Of a stretch of DNA of 25,589 nt, positions 8,360-15,454 are shown piece by piece. Under the pieces are notes generated by a model. It ran no database searches, was not told the DNA's origin, and saw only the letters and a list, made by a program, of their open reading frames with translations. Positions within the stretch are counted from its first letter, which is position 1. Every line of letters starts with the position of its first letter. The translations under genes were made by a program, and so were the position numbers. Origin of the DNA: TMED27 sp037969235 (GTDB lineage Bacteria; Pseudomonadota; Alphaproteobacteria; Micavibrionales; Micavibrionaceae); the NCBI GenBank assembly GCA_037969235.1, contig JBBKXA010000157.1, forward strand, positions 1-25,589, read 5' to 3'.

Positions 8360-8389
8360 ATTGTACATTTTTTTGCGATTCGTGTACAA
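8360..8389 (-). promoter_or_regulatory. Candidate promoter for the carboxypeptidase gene, within an inverted repeat
   Basis: On the minus strand TTGTAC (8389-8384) and TACAAT (8365-8360) are separated by 18 bases. The same bases make a perfect inverted repeat, TTGTACA at 8361-8367 and TGTACAA at 8383-8389. About 70 bases of leader would precede the ATG at 8291. The -35 match is weak; the -10 is 5 of 6. Confidence 0.35.
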
Positions 8390-8406
8390 CCCGCATTCCA
8401 GAAATA

Positions 8407-9891
8407 TTAACTTTCGGTGCGATAATTTGGTGCTTCACGGGTGATGGTTACGTCATGCACATGAGATTCTTTAAATCCCGCGCCTGTCATGCGTATAAAT
8501 TCCGCTCTGTCTTTCATATCCTTGATGGTGGCACAGCCCGTATAGCCTAAAGCGGCGCGCAGACCGCCGACCATTTGATGAATGACGGTGGCGACATTGC
8601 CTTTGTATGGGACGCGCCCTTCGATGCCTTCGGGCACCAATTTGTTGGATTGTGATACGCCCGCTTGGAAATAGCGATCGGCAGATCCTTTGACCATTGC
8701 GCCGACGCTGCCCATGCCGCGATAGGATTTATAAGAGCGACCTTGATATAGAATTACCTCACCTGGTGCTTCATCTGTACCAGCGAACACGCCGCCCATC
8801 ATGGCCGCATCCGCGCCCGCAGCAATGGCTTTGGCGAAATCGCCCGAATATTTGATACCGCCATCGGCTATTACGGGCACGTTTTTCTTCGCGACGGCTG
8901 CGGAGACATCCATAATCGCAGTGAGTTGAGGTACGCCTACGCCCGCGACTACGCGCGTGGTGCAAATTGAGCCGGGGCCGATGCCAACTTTAACAGCATT
9001 TGCGCCCGCTTTGATGAGCGCCAAAGCCGCCTCACCCGTTGCAACATTGCCCGCCATGATTTGAAGATCTGGATTGTCTTTGCGAATTTGCGCAACTGTA
9101 TCTAAAACAGCGCGGGAATGGCCGTGCGCGGTATCAACCACAACAACGTCTAGCCCTGCGGCGGCGAGTGCGCTGGCGCGTTCCACGCCGTTCACTGCGC
9201 CTGTGCCTACGGCTGCGCCTGCACGCAGGCGATCACGGCTGTCTTTGGTGGCGTGCGGGAAGTTTTGTGATTTTTCAATGTCTTTTACGGTCACGAGGCC
9301 AATACATTTTTCTGAATCATCGACCACCAATAATTTTTCGATGCGGTGTTTGTGTAACAGCCTTTTGGCTTCGTCCTTATCGACGGTGTTGTAGACTTTG
9401 ACGATATTGGTGGAAGTCATCAGCTCGCGCACTGGCTGGTTTGGGTTTTCGGCAAAACGTACATCGCGGTTGGTGAGAATACCGACCAATTTGCCGTTGG
9501 CTTCGGTCACGGGGATGCCAGAGATGTTATTGATTTGCATTAATGCCAGCGCATCGGCGAGCGTGGCTTCGGGCAAAATGGTGATGGGATCGACGACCAT
9601 GCCGCTTTCGAAACGTTTGACTTTGCGCACTTCGTTGGCTTGGGCTTCAATATCCATGTTACGGTGGATAATGCCTAGCCCGCCGCTTTGTGCCATCGCA
9701 ATCGCCATCGCGCTTTCGGTGACGGTATCCATCGCCGCCGAAAGAATGGGGATATTTATAGAAATGGTTTGGGTTAATTTGGTGGCGGTGGACACTTCGT
9801 TGGGTTGCACTTCGGATGCGCCCGGCACAAGCAGGACGTCGTCAAATGTTAAAGCTTCGCGGATTTTCGAGGGGTCTTTAATTTTGGCCAT
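8407..9891 (-). CDS. guaB: Inosine-5'-monophosphate dehydrogenase
   Basis: Oxidises IMP to XMP with NAD+, the committed step of GMP synthesis. 494 residues from the ATG at 9891, preceded by CAGGTG; a TTG at 9927 would extend the frame but lies at the expected transcription start. The protein opens with ALTFDDVLLVPG, then the barrel with LSAAMDTVTE and GGLGIIHRN, two CBS domains at about 90-210 (regulatory, nucleotide-sensing), the MAGNVATGEAA strand, the catalytic-cysteine loop GPGSICTTR, the flap RGMGSVGAM, and a C-terminus ending near VHDVTITREAPNY. Length and motif order are normal for the bacterial enzyme. The gene appears to be a single-gene unit with its own promoter; guaA is not nearby. 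Confidence 0.97.
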   Translation of the reverse strand: MAKIKDPSKIREALTFDDVLLVPGASEVQPNEVSTATKLTQTISINIPILSAAMDTVTESAMAIAMAQSGGLGIIHRNMDIEAQANEVRKVKRFESGMVVDPITILPEATLADALALMQINNISGIPVTEANGKLVGILTNRDVRFAENPNQPVRELMTSTNIVKVYNTVDKDEAKRLLHKHRIEKLLVVDDSEKCIGLVTVKDIEKSQNFPHATKDSRDRLRAGAAVGTGAVNGVERASALAAAGLDVVVVDTAHGHSRAVLDTVAQIRKDNPDLQIMAGNVATGEAALALIKAGANAVKVGIGPGSICTTRVVAGVGVPQLTAIMDVSAAVAKKNVPVIADGGIKYSGDFAKAIAAGADAAMMGGVFAGTDEAPGEVILYQGRSYKSYRGMGSVGAMVKGSADRYFQAGVSQSNKLVPEGIEGRVPYKGNVATVIHQMVGGLRAALGYTGCATIKDMKDRAEFIRMTGAGFKESHVHDVTITREAPNYRTES

Positions 9892-9931
9892 GTGCAAACA
9901 CCTGTTGTTTATAAGGTTAATTTGCAATGCA

Positions 9932-9959
9932 GTTATAACGCAAAATTGAAAGATGTAAA
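9932..9959 (-). promoter_or_regulatory. Sigma-70-type promoter for guaB
   Basis: On the minus strand TTTACA (9959-9954) and TATAAC (9937-9932) are spaced by 16 bases, each 5 of 6 matches to the housekeeping consensus. It lies just after the stop of the 126-residue gene and about 40 bases before the guaB ATG. Confidence 0.55.
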
Positions 9960-9972
9960 GGGTAATTAATGA

Positions 9973-10353
9973 CTATCCGTAAGTGCGTCTACTCAAGTCT
10001 TCGTCTAATGCTAATTTGTATTCGGCTGCTAGAGCCGCCCTATATGCCGTGTTGATTGCTTCTGGCGCCACAGCTTTATGGGCTTCGATTTCTGCTAAAT
10101 GATTAATGACTTCTTGCGCTGCAACTACAATATTATCGCCTTTGTATTGTAAAATTTCGATTTGGGGGCCATCAGGATATTCATAAATGCCGAAACGGAT
10201 ATCGTAACCCGCCTGAGGTGAGTAAGGGAGCTTTGTGGCTCGGTAGTTACCGACCTGTATTGATGTTTTACGGTCAGAAACACTGGCGCTATCTGCAAAC
10301 GCTTTTTTTAATTCATCAAATCCTGGGACTTCAAATTCTATAATTTTTTTCAT
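9973..10353 (-). CDS. Hypothetical protein, 126 residues
   Basis: I do not recognise this family. It is a soluble, mixed alpha/beta protein without a signal peptide or membrane segment. The N-terminal third starts with a strand (KKIIEFEVPG) and a helix; the middle has strands (DIRFGIYEYPDG, PQIEILQYKG) and the last third is a long Ala-rich helix region with several Glu/Lys. AAGGGTGG lies just before the ATG, a strong ribosome binding site. It is upstream of guaB in the same direction, but guaB seems to have its own promoter. It diverges from the phoH leader region. Confidence 0.7.
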   Translation of the reverse strand: MKKIIEFEVPGFDELKKAFADSASVSDRKTSIQVGNYRATKLPYSPQAGYDIRFGIYEYPDGPQIEILQYKGDNIVVAAQEVINHLAEIEAHKAVAPEAINTAYRAALAAEYKLALDEDLSRRTYG

Positions 10354-10440
10354 TTTGCCACCCTTATGTCATTTTTTATTGTTTCCTTTTTGTATAACTT
10401 TTTAAACATATTCGCAATAGCTATCAAATTTTGCTATGCT

Positions 10441-10457
10441 GGTAACAATAGGTAACC
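10441..10457. repeat. Phased GGTAAC direct repeat
   Basis: GGTAAC occurs at 10441 and 10451, exactly one helical turn apart, at the predicted transcription start of the phoH leader and in the divergent region shared with the 126-residue gene. A regulator site is possible but unproven. Confidence 0.25.
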
Positions 10458-10573
10458 AAAGGATATATCCGATCATAAGTTTACCCACACACACAACTCC
10501 TCCCTTTCTCCCTCGGCTTTTCTGCCGTATATTTTCTCGTTTTTTCAGCTGCGCATTTTGCAGCGTTTTTTTT
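10447..10573 (+). ncRNA. Candidate phoH leader or small RNA ending in an intrinsic terminator
   Basis: An extended -10 element, TGCTATGCT (10432-10440), with a weak -35 (TTCGCA, 10411-10416, 18-base spacing) would start an RNA near 10447. It contains a pyrimidine-rich unpaired stretch with CTCCTCCC (10497-10504) and another CTCCC (10508-10512), which are complementary to Shine-Dalgarno sequences, then a small hairpin CGGC/GCCG (10514-10527) and a terminator. No coding frame explains it. Whether it is a free sRNA or the attenuated 5' leader of phoH cannot be decided from sequence. Confidence 0.35.
10548..10573 (+). terminator. Intrinsic terminator upstream of phoH
   Basis: GCTGC (10548-10552) pairs with GCAGC (10560-10564) around a 7-base loop, followed by G and eight T (10566-10573). 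It sits 55 bases before the phoH ATG and follows no plus-strand protein gene, so it should end a short RNA or attenuate phoH. Confidence 0.6.
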
Positions 10574-10628
10574 GTGTAAATCTTACTGCGTAAATTCCCG
10601 CAACCTTCATCATAAAGGGCATATAATC

Positions 10629-11381
10629 ATGGCTAAGAAAACTCGTACTTCGCGCAATGCACAAAATAATCAAAACATTGTTCACTCGCGTTTTGATCAT
10701 AATAAAAGTCAAGATTGGCACCCGATGGATGGTGAGATTGATGGGCGGCGCGATCAGAAATATGTGAAGAATATTAAGCCACGATCAGAAGGGCAAGCGA
10801 GGCTATTGACCGCGATTGATGAGCACGCATTAACGTTGGCGGTTGGGCCAGCGGGAACGGGTAAGACGTATCTCGCGATTTCAAAAGCATGTGAAGCGCT
10901 GGAAAAAAAGCAAGTGGAGCGGATAATTCTATCCCGCCCAGCGCTAGAGGCGGGAGAATCTATCGGGTTTTTGCCTGGTGGCTTGGAGGAAAAAATGGCG
11001 CCCTATCTGCGTCCGCTTTATGATTCACTGGGCGATCGTATGGGGGGTAAGCGTGTGCGACAATATCTTGAGGATGGCACAATCGAAATTGCGCCGATTG
11101 GTTTTATGCGCGGGCGCACTCTTAATAATGCATTTGTGGTGATTGATGAGGCGCAAAATTGTACCTATGCGCAGATCAAAATGATTTTGTCGCGGCTCGG
11201 TTGGCATTCAACCATGGTTGTCACAGGCGATCCAGAGCAATCGGATTTGTTGGAAGGGGTATCGGGTTTTGCGGATATTGCTAAGCGTTTGGAGGCGCTG
11301 CCGAAAATTGCCGTGTGTCGGTTAAAAGATACCGATATTGTGCGGCATCCGTTGGTTGCCGATATGCTGGGTGTGATTTAA
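10629..11381 (+). CDS. phoH: PhoH family ATPase
   Basis: 250-residue P-loop ATPase of the PhoH family, related to the helicase superfamily 1 core and linked to RNA metabolism and phosphate starvation. Walker A is GPAGTGKT (73-80), Walker B is VIDEAQ with Asp173-Glu174, and the family motifs LSRPALEAGESIGFLPG and GDPEQSDL are present. The N-terminal 60 residues are basic and low in complexity. AAAGGG at 10615-10620 fixes the ATG at 10629; an in-frame TTG at 10572 lies inside the T-run of a terminator and is rejected. It lacks the extra RNA-binding or PIN domains of the longer relatives, matching the short PhoH class. No ybeY follows it, unlike the usual ybeZ-ybeY pair. Confidence 0.92.
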   Translation: MAKKTRTSRNAQNNQNIVHSRFDHNKSQDWHPMDGEIDGRRDQKYVKNIKPRSEGQARLLTAIDEHALTLAVGPAGTGKTYLAISKACEALEKKQVERIILSRPALEAGESIGFLPGGLEEKMAPYLRPLYDSLGDRMGGKRVRQYLEDGTIEIAPIGFMRGRTLNNAFVVIDEAQNCTYAQIKMILSRLGWHSTMVVTGDPEQSDLLEGVSGFADIAKRLEALPKIAVCRLKDTDIVRHPLVADMLGVI

Positions 11382-11405
11382 ATTTAGCCGATTACATTAT
11401 AAACA

Positions 11406-11455
11406 GATCGATATTGCGGGCATCATTCTTTTTCGTTGGTTGCCCGCAAACGATC
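11406..11455. repeat. Long inverted repeat between convergent phoH and the Hpt-like gene
   Basis: TTGCGGGCA (11414-11422) pairs perfectly with TGCCCGCAA (11441-11449), and after a small internal loop GATCG (11406-11410) pairs with CGATC (11451-11455). The 18-base apical loop contains TTTTT. No T-run follows on either side, so this is a stable 3' structure for both converging transcripts rather than a standard terminator. Confidence 0.6.
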
Positions 11456-11517
11456 CAGAAAAATATAGATCATGGCTCTGATGAGTGGTTCAGCCTTACT
11501 TAATTTTTTGCGCCATA

Positions 11518-12009
11518 TTAATCGATGTGTTTTTCGATGGCCTTGTTAAGCATGCGTTTTAATTCTTCGGCTGTTGCGTGCTCTTTGTCTTTTATGCCCG
11601 TTTTATGAGCGGCAAACATGACATCTATATGCGCCTGCACGATGGTATGATGCGCGGTTTTTGACATGTCCAGTTTTTCGCTAAAATCTCTAAGAGAGTT
11701 TCCAAAATATCCCATGAGGCCATCTTCGAAAGTTTCGGCTATGTCTTTGATATTATTTGCATAGTTGTAAAATATTTTTTTAAGTTCAGATTCTTTTGAC
11801 TTATCCTTATTGGATTTTAAATCCTTCCATGCGCCATTGATTTGTTGCAAAACAATTTGCGCTTCATCGGTGTAATTTTCTTCGTTTTCGTCAATTGCGC
11901 TTTGCGCGAGAGCAATTTTTTTTGGCTCAATAAAGCCTTGTTTATCTTCCTGTCCGCCCGCTTTGGCTTTGAGTTTATTTTGGCGATGGATAATTTTTGA
12001 CGTGGTCAT
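11518..12009 (-). CDS. Partner protein of the receiver, with a degenerate Hpt-like helical region
   Basis: 163 residues, helical and charged, no signal peptide. Residues about 75-136 resemble small histidine-phosphotransfer-like proteins that accompany single-domain response regulators in alphaproteobacteria: a helix that would carry A-H-D/N-I-R/K-G, then a turn, an SL helix and an AHxDxM helix. Here the stretch reads YANNIKDIAETF, so Asn85 replaces the expected His, while SLRDF (105-109) and AHIDVM (126-131) are kept. That comparison is from memory of the family. The ATG overlaps the receiver's stop (ATGA), a tight translational coupling. If the Asn is real, it cannot carry a phosphoryl group at that site and might instead be a docking or sequestering partner. 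The N-terminal 60 residues show no motif. Confidence 0.75.
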   Translation of the reverse strand: MTTSKIIHRQNKLKAKAGGQEDKQGFIEPKKIALAQSAIDENEENYTDEAQIVLQQINGAWKDLKSNKDKSKESELKKIFYNYANNIKDIAETFEDGLMGYFGNSLRDFSEKLDMSKTAHHTIVQAHIDVMFAAHKTGIKDKEHATAEELKRMLNKAIEKHID

Positions 12010-12572
12010 TCTGAAATAATCTCCGCTTCTTCTTTACGTTTGTCCTCACCGGCAAAAGCCAAATCTTTTCGTCTGCGGTCAGGGCCTATGAAATTCGCTG
12101 ATTGGATATATGGACGTGGGTGATCAATTAAATGCAACATACGTTTGGAAATTTTGCCCGCAGATATAGGCTTCACGACGACTTCGTTTGCGCCAGCATC
12201 GCGACTTTCGAAAACAAGTTTGGTGCTGGTGTAGGCGCTGCATACAATTACGGGGATAAAGCGGATAATGTCATTTTTATGCCTGCGCATCCATTTTAAA
12301 ACATCGCCGCCTGTCCCGTCAGGCATAAGCCAATCGAGCAGGATCATATCGATATTCTTTTCCGATGACACGGCATTATTTTCAAGAATTTTTTCTTTTG
12401 CCGCGGCTACATTTTCCGCAATGACCACGCTACCAACGCCCATTTCCAATAGGCATGACGCCAATAAGTTGGCAACAAAAGACGCATCTTCAACGATTAA
12501 GACACGAAAACCTTCAAGATCGTAGCCTTTATCTTGCTTTCCGTTATTACTTTCTTTTAAGCCAATATCCAT
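12006..12572 (-). CDS. Single-domain response regulator with GPDRRR tail
   Basis: 188 residues with one receiver domain (about 22-145): acidic pair Glu28-Asp29, phospho-acceptor Asp80 in LLDWLMPD, Ser112 at the switch position, and Lys134-Pro135 in VVKPIS. There is no DNA-binding output domain. The C-terminal tail has RPYIQSANFIGPDRRRKD (153-170), a short basic signature seen after receivers in alphaproteobacteria, followed by an acidic end. It overlaps the downstream partner gene by four bases. No histidine kinase is in the window, so the input is unknown. The gene diverges from the rpmI promoter. Confidence 0.9.
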   Translation of the reverse strand: MDIGLKESNNGKQDKGYDLEGFRVLIVEDASFVANLLASCLLEMGVGSVVIAENVAAAKEKILENNAVSSEKNIDMILLDWLMPDGTGGDVLKWMRRHKNDIIRFIPVIVCSAYTSTKLVFESRDAGANEVVVKPISAGKISKRMLHLIDHPRPYIQSANFIGPDRRRKDLAFAGEDKRKEEAEIISE

Positions 12573-12615
12573 GAGAAAAAGTTTATAACGATTTCCAGGT
12601 GCGGCAAAGGGTTTC

Positions 12616-12644
12616 TTGTAACAACTGGACTCAAACCTTATAAT
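12616..12644 (+). promoter_or_regulatory. Sigma-70-type promoter for rpmI-rplT
   Basis: TTGTAA (12616-12621) and a perfect TATAAT (12639-12644) are separated by 17 bases. The predicted start near 12651 leaves a leader of about 125 bases before rpmI, long enough for the autoregulatory L20 binding structures known from other bacteria, though I could not fold one convincingly. Confidence 0.65.
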
Positions 12645-12777
12645 TTGATGAGCTATGATGTAAATAATTGCTTGCTATTTGGTGTGCTTATCCTTTATAA
12701 ACCGTAACATAGTGATGATCTGGCTGAACGGCTGCCTCGATTATCAAATATAAACCCTATTTTTTAGGAGACATGAA

Positions 12778-13023
12778 ATGCCGAAAATGAAAACCAAATC
12801 CAGTGCGAAGAAGAGATTCCGCGTTACTGGAACTGGCAAAATCAAGGTGAAACAAGCCAAGATGCGCCACATGCAAATGAATAAACCCAAATCTATGAAA
12901 CGCAAGGCCAAAGGCACGACCATTATGGCCGCACCGGATGCGCGCAAGGTATTAGAATATTTTATGCCTTATTCTCGCAAGAAAAAATCTGCGTCTTCCA
13001 AATCTAGCGAAGGAGAGAAATAA
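12778..13023 (+). CDS. rpmI: 50S ribosomal protein L35
   Basis: 81-residue basic ribosomal protein with the family start MPKMKTKSSAKKRFRVTGTG and the core RHMQMNKPKSMKRKA. Most L35 proteins have about 65 residues; the extra length is a C-terminal Lys/Ser-rich tail (SRKKKSASSKSSEGEK). The AGGAGA at 12765-12770 is the ribosome binding site; a nearer ATG at 12773 is out of frame. Its stop overlaps the rplT start by one base (TAATG), so the two are coupled. infC, which usually leads this operon, is not present upstream. Confidence 0.96.
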   Translation: MPKMKTKSSAKKRFRVTGTGKIKVKQAKMRHMQMNKPKSMKRKAKGTTIMAAPDARKVLEYFMPYSRKKKSASSKSSEGEK

Positions 13024-13412
13024 TGTCACGAGTTAAAGGTGGCCCTCGCGCCCACGCCAGACACAGAAAAGTTATCAAAGCGGCCAAAGGTTATTATGGT
13101 CGTCGTAAAAACTGTTTCCGTACAGCCGTTCAAGCGGTAGAAAAAGCCGGTCAATACGCGTATCGCGACCGTCGTGTTAAAAAACGTGAGTTCCGCGCTT
13201 TGTGGATTCAACGTATTAATGCTGCGGCGCGTTTGTATGATTTGAAATATTCAACATTAATGTATGGCTTGAAATTGGCTGGCATTGAATTGGATCGCAA
13301 ATCATTGTCCGAGATTGCTATTCATGATGAAAAAGGGTTTGCCGCTATTGCCAAGCAAGCACAGGATGCATTGAATAAAGTTGAGAGCAAGGCTGAAAAA
13401 GCCGCCGCTTAA
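13023..13412 (+). CDS. rplT: 50S ribosomal protein L20
   Basis: 129 residues; binds 23S rRNA early in large-subunit assembly and in many bacteria represses its own operon. The family core is complete: RVKGG, RHRKVIKAAKGYYGRRKNCFR, AYRDRRVKKREFRALWIQRINAA and YGLKLAGIELDRK. The C-terminus carries an extra Lys/Ala-rich tail (ESKAEKAAA). It starts on the last base of the rpmI stop. Confidence 0.97.
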   Translation: MSRVKGGPRAHARHRKVIKAAKGYYGRRKNCFRTAVQAVEKAGQYAYRDRRVKKREFRALWIQRINAAARLYDLKYSTLMYGLKLAGIELDRKSLSEIAIHDEKGFAAIAKQAQDALNKVESKAEKAAA

Positions 13413-13443
13413 TTTTAAGCATTTAGTATTTTTAAAAAAGCGG

Positions 13444-13472
13444 CGGCCTTTAATTAGGTTGGCCGTTTTTTT
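13444..13472 (+). terminator. Intrinsic terminator of rpmI-rplT
   Basis: CGGCC (13444-13448) pairs with GGCCG (13461-13465) around a 12-base loop and is followed by seven T (13466-13472). A run of A just before the stem can lengthen the helix. Confidence 0.8.
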
Positions 13473-13491
13473 GTAATTAAAGGTTAGTATT

Positions 13492-13911
13492 ATGGATTCT
13501 AAAATTTCATGCAGTATCAATTTTAAGGATATTCAATTTCCGCACGTACATATTCATGATGATGCGCAAGTGGGCGAACATTCGCATCGGGTTAATATTA
13601 AGCTGGTGTTTAATGCGCGCTCTGGTTATACGGCTTTGCCAGCGACCAATAGTGTTATTATGGCTTTGAGAGATAGGGTTGAAGAACTGGCTGGTGTTGT
13701 TAAGAAAGAAAATTTTGAGAAATCCGCACATGATATTTTAGAAAATATCAACGAATGGATTCCTGATCTTAAAGAACGTTGCGAGCTTACCAGTGATTTC
13801 TATCTGGCCAACGTGCGGATCAAAGTTATTTCAAAATATACCCAGCCCGTTGATGGGGTACTTCATCCCGATATAGAGTCCATAATTTTTAGTGCCGAAC
13901 TTGAAACTTGA
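13492..13911 (+). CDS. Unknown His-rich protein, first of a tandem pair
   Basis: 139 residues, no signal peptide, not recognised. The N-terminal part has a cluster of histidines at 18, 20, 22, 30 and 32 in the pattern HxHxH...HxHR, followed by a strand (VNIKLVF). A helical block (about 58-95, including NFEKSAHDILENINEWI) and a strand (LANVRIKVISKY) follow. The strand-helix-strand order and the HxH motif are reminiscent of T-fold proteins such as 6-pyruvoyl-tetrahydropterin synthase or dihydroneopterin aldolase, but key residues do not line up, so this is only a fold guess. AAAGG lies before the ATG. The next gene contains the same HxH...HxHR block. Confidence 0.7.
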   Translation: MDSKISCSINFKDIQFPHVHIHDDAQVGEHSHRVNIKLVFNARSGYTALPATNSVIMALRDRVEELAGVVKKENFEKSAHDILENINEWIPDLKERCELTSDFYLANVRIKVISKYTQPVDGVLHPDIESIIFSAELET

Positions 13912-13942
13912 CATATTTTATATTTCTCGCTAAAGTATTTGA

Positions 13943-14665
13943 ATGAAGCAACAAAATAATATTTTACCGAATGAAATTGTTGTTGGCCCCATTCCCACAT
14001 CGGGCCAACCTATTTATTTAACATTTGAGGCAAAAAACGCAGAAGGTATCTCGCTTATTTTGAATCGCGAAGTTGAAGATCGTTTAGTTGAGGCGGTTCA
14101 ACGTAATTTTAAAAACGGTGATGTGGACAAGCTTTCGCGGCATTTAAAATTAATCATACCAGATATCAAAATGTGCTTTATGAATGCATACAATAAATTA
14201 TACGATTTCGAATTGAGTGATATTCAAACTGCGCCTGCTTATTTACTTTCTAAAAATAGGCCAGAAGGAGCATTTTCATCTCATGCCGTTACGCGTGACA
14301 TAGAGCATACGCATGGTCCAATGTCGGGAACTTATCACGAGCCACATGAACATAGAGTATCAACAATTTTTACATTTCGAGGCGCCGTACAGCGTTATAG
14401 TAATGAAAATTTAGAAGCGAAGGTTATTGCGGCTACTGATGAGGCGCTTCAGGGCATGCAAGCTAGTTTAACGATGGAAGAAATTGGCAATAACGCATTG
14501 AACGCTGTCAAAAAAGTTTTGCCGATTGATATATCTGTCCACCGTATTGACATGACTGTGCCATATCATCGTGATGAAAATAATCCGGATGATGATCATC
14601 CTGGATTAGCCGCGACTTTTGTAACAAAGCCACCACCAAAATATTTAGATTTAGTTGCATCTTAA
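13943..14665 (+). CDS. Unknown His-rich protein, second of a tandem pair
   Basis: 240 residues, no signal peptide, not recognised. The C-terminal half (about 120-225) resembles the neighbouring 139-residue protein: HTH at 122-124, then His132 and HEHR at 135-138, a strand (STIFTFRGA), a helical block (MTEEIG-like region LTMEEIGNNALNAVKKVLP) and a strand ISVHRIDMTV. The N-terminal half is an extra helical domain with a basic amphipathic segment. The clustered histidines suggest a metal site. The two genes are 31 bases apart and likely co-transcribed. A Gly/Asp-rich tail (NNPDDDHPG) precedes the C-terminus. The ribosome binding site is weak. Confidence 0.7.
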   Translation: MKQQNNILPNEIVVGPIPTSGQPIYLTFEAKNAEGISLILNREVEDRLVEAVQRNFKNGDVDKLSRHLKLIIPDIKMCFMNAYNKLYDFELSDIQTAPAYLLSKNRPEGAFSSHAVTRDIEHTHGPMSGTYHEPHEHRVSTIFTFRGAVQRYSNENLEAKVIAATDEALQGMQASLTMEEIGNNALNAVKKVLPIDISVHRIDMTVPYHRDENNPDDDHPGLAATFVTKPPPKYLDLVAS

Positions 14666-14707
14666 AAATTCATATCATCTTATAAATGTTCATGGTTTTA
14701 TAGATGT

Positions 14708-15385
14708 ATGAACGCAGACAAAAAACTTTTTGTTTTTGATTGGAATGGGACGATTTTGGCCGATACGCGGGCGAGCTGGCGGGCGGGTAATGATTGTCTC
14801 GAATTTTATGGGGCGGCCCCTATATCATTGGCGGTGCATCGCGCGACTTTCATTTTCCCCATACTCCCTTTTTATGAATTGCATGGCGTGAGCGCCGAAC
14901 GCGTTTTGGCGCTTAAAGATGAAGGCAATGCAGTTTTTCAAACTGCGTATGAGCGATATTCCCGCAATGTCCGTACGCGTCATGGTGCGCGCGCGTTGCT
15001 GGAACATTTGAAAGCGAGAGACGTGGATTGCATGATTCTATCAAATTATCGCACCGAAAAGATCCGCGACAAAGCGCAGCATTTAGGTATTGCGGAATAT
15101 TTTAAAGATATTTCCGCGCATGATTGCGGCGGCACAACAATTTTACAAAGCACGACGAAGGTTCTGCGGTTGCGCGAATATATGGCTGCAAATGGCTATA
15201 ATGCTGAAAATACTGTGATTATTGGTGATAGCATGGAAGAGCCAGAGATTGCAAAAGCGCTTGATCTTACCTCCATCGGCATTACGGGAGGCTATATATC
15301 GCGCCCCCGCTTAAGGCAGGCGGCTCCCGATCATATCGTTAACCGGCTGGATGAGATACTGGATTTGAATATTTTCGATGTTTAA
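14708..15385 (+). CDS. HAD-superfamily phosphatase-like hydrolase
   Basis: 225 residues of the phosphoglycolate-phosphatase-like HAD class. Motif I is DWNGT with nucleophile Asp11; the second position, usually the general acid Asp, is Asn13, a variant found in a number of HAD proteins. A helical cap follows (about 20-90). Motif II is the Ser in MILSNYR, and motif IV is IIGDSMEEPEIA with Asp174 and acidic residues 177-178, then a Rossmann strand IGITGGY. No signal peptide. The substrate cannot be told from sequence. It sits in the same direction between the His-rich pair and pheS, with gaps of 42 and about 70 bases, and may be part of their transcript. Confidence 0.88.
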   Translation: MNADKKLFVFDWNGTILADTRASWRAGNDCLEFYGAAPISLAVHRATFIFPILPFYELHGVSAERVLALKDEGNAVFQTAYERYSRNVRTRHGARALLEHLKARDVDCMILSNYRTEKIRDKAQHLGIAEYFKDISAHDCGGTTILQSTTKVLRLREYMAANGYNAENTVIIGDSMEEPEIAKALDLTSIGITGGYISRPRLRQAAPDHIVNRLDEILDLNIFDV

Positions 15386-15454
15386 CTCCCTCTCTTTAAG
15401 CGCTACTCTTAAATTTATTCTTGGCGGGAAGCGGGCTTGGTGGTAAAAGATTTT

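Noticed and set aside
7509..8550. Plus-strand open frames of 167 and 241 codons over the carboxypeptidase gene
   Set aside because: They are mirror frames of a gene with complete catalytic motifs, and their translations show no domain or plausible start signal.
10572..10628. N-terminal extension of PhoH from a TTG at 10572
   Set aside because: The TTG lies in the terminator T-run, the extension has no PhoH similarity, and AAAGGG is correctly placed for the ATG at 10629.
13492..13911. Assignment as 6-pyruvoyl-tetrahydropterin synthase (QueD)
   Set aside because: The HxH cluster is suggestive, but the catalytic Cys, the third zinc His and the conserved Glu do not line up; kept as unknown.
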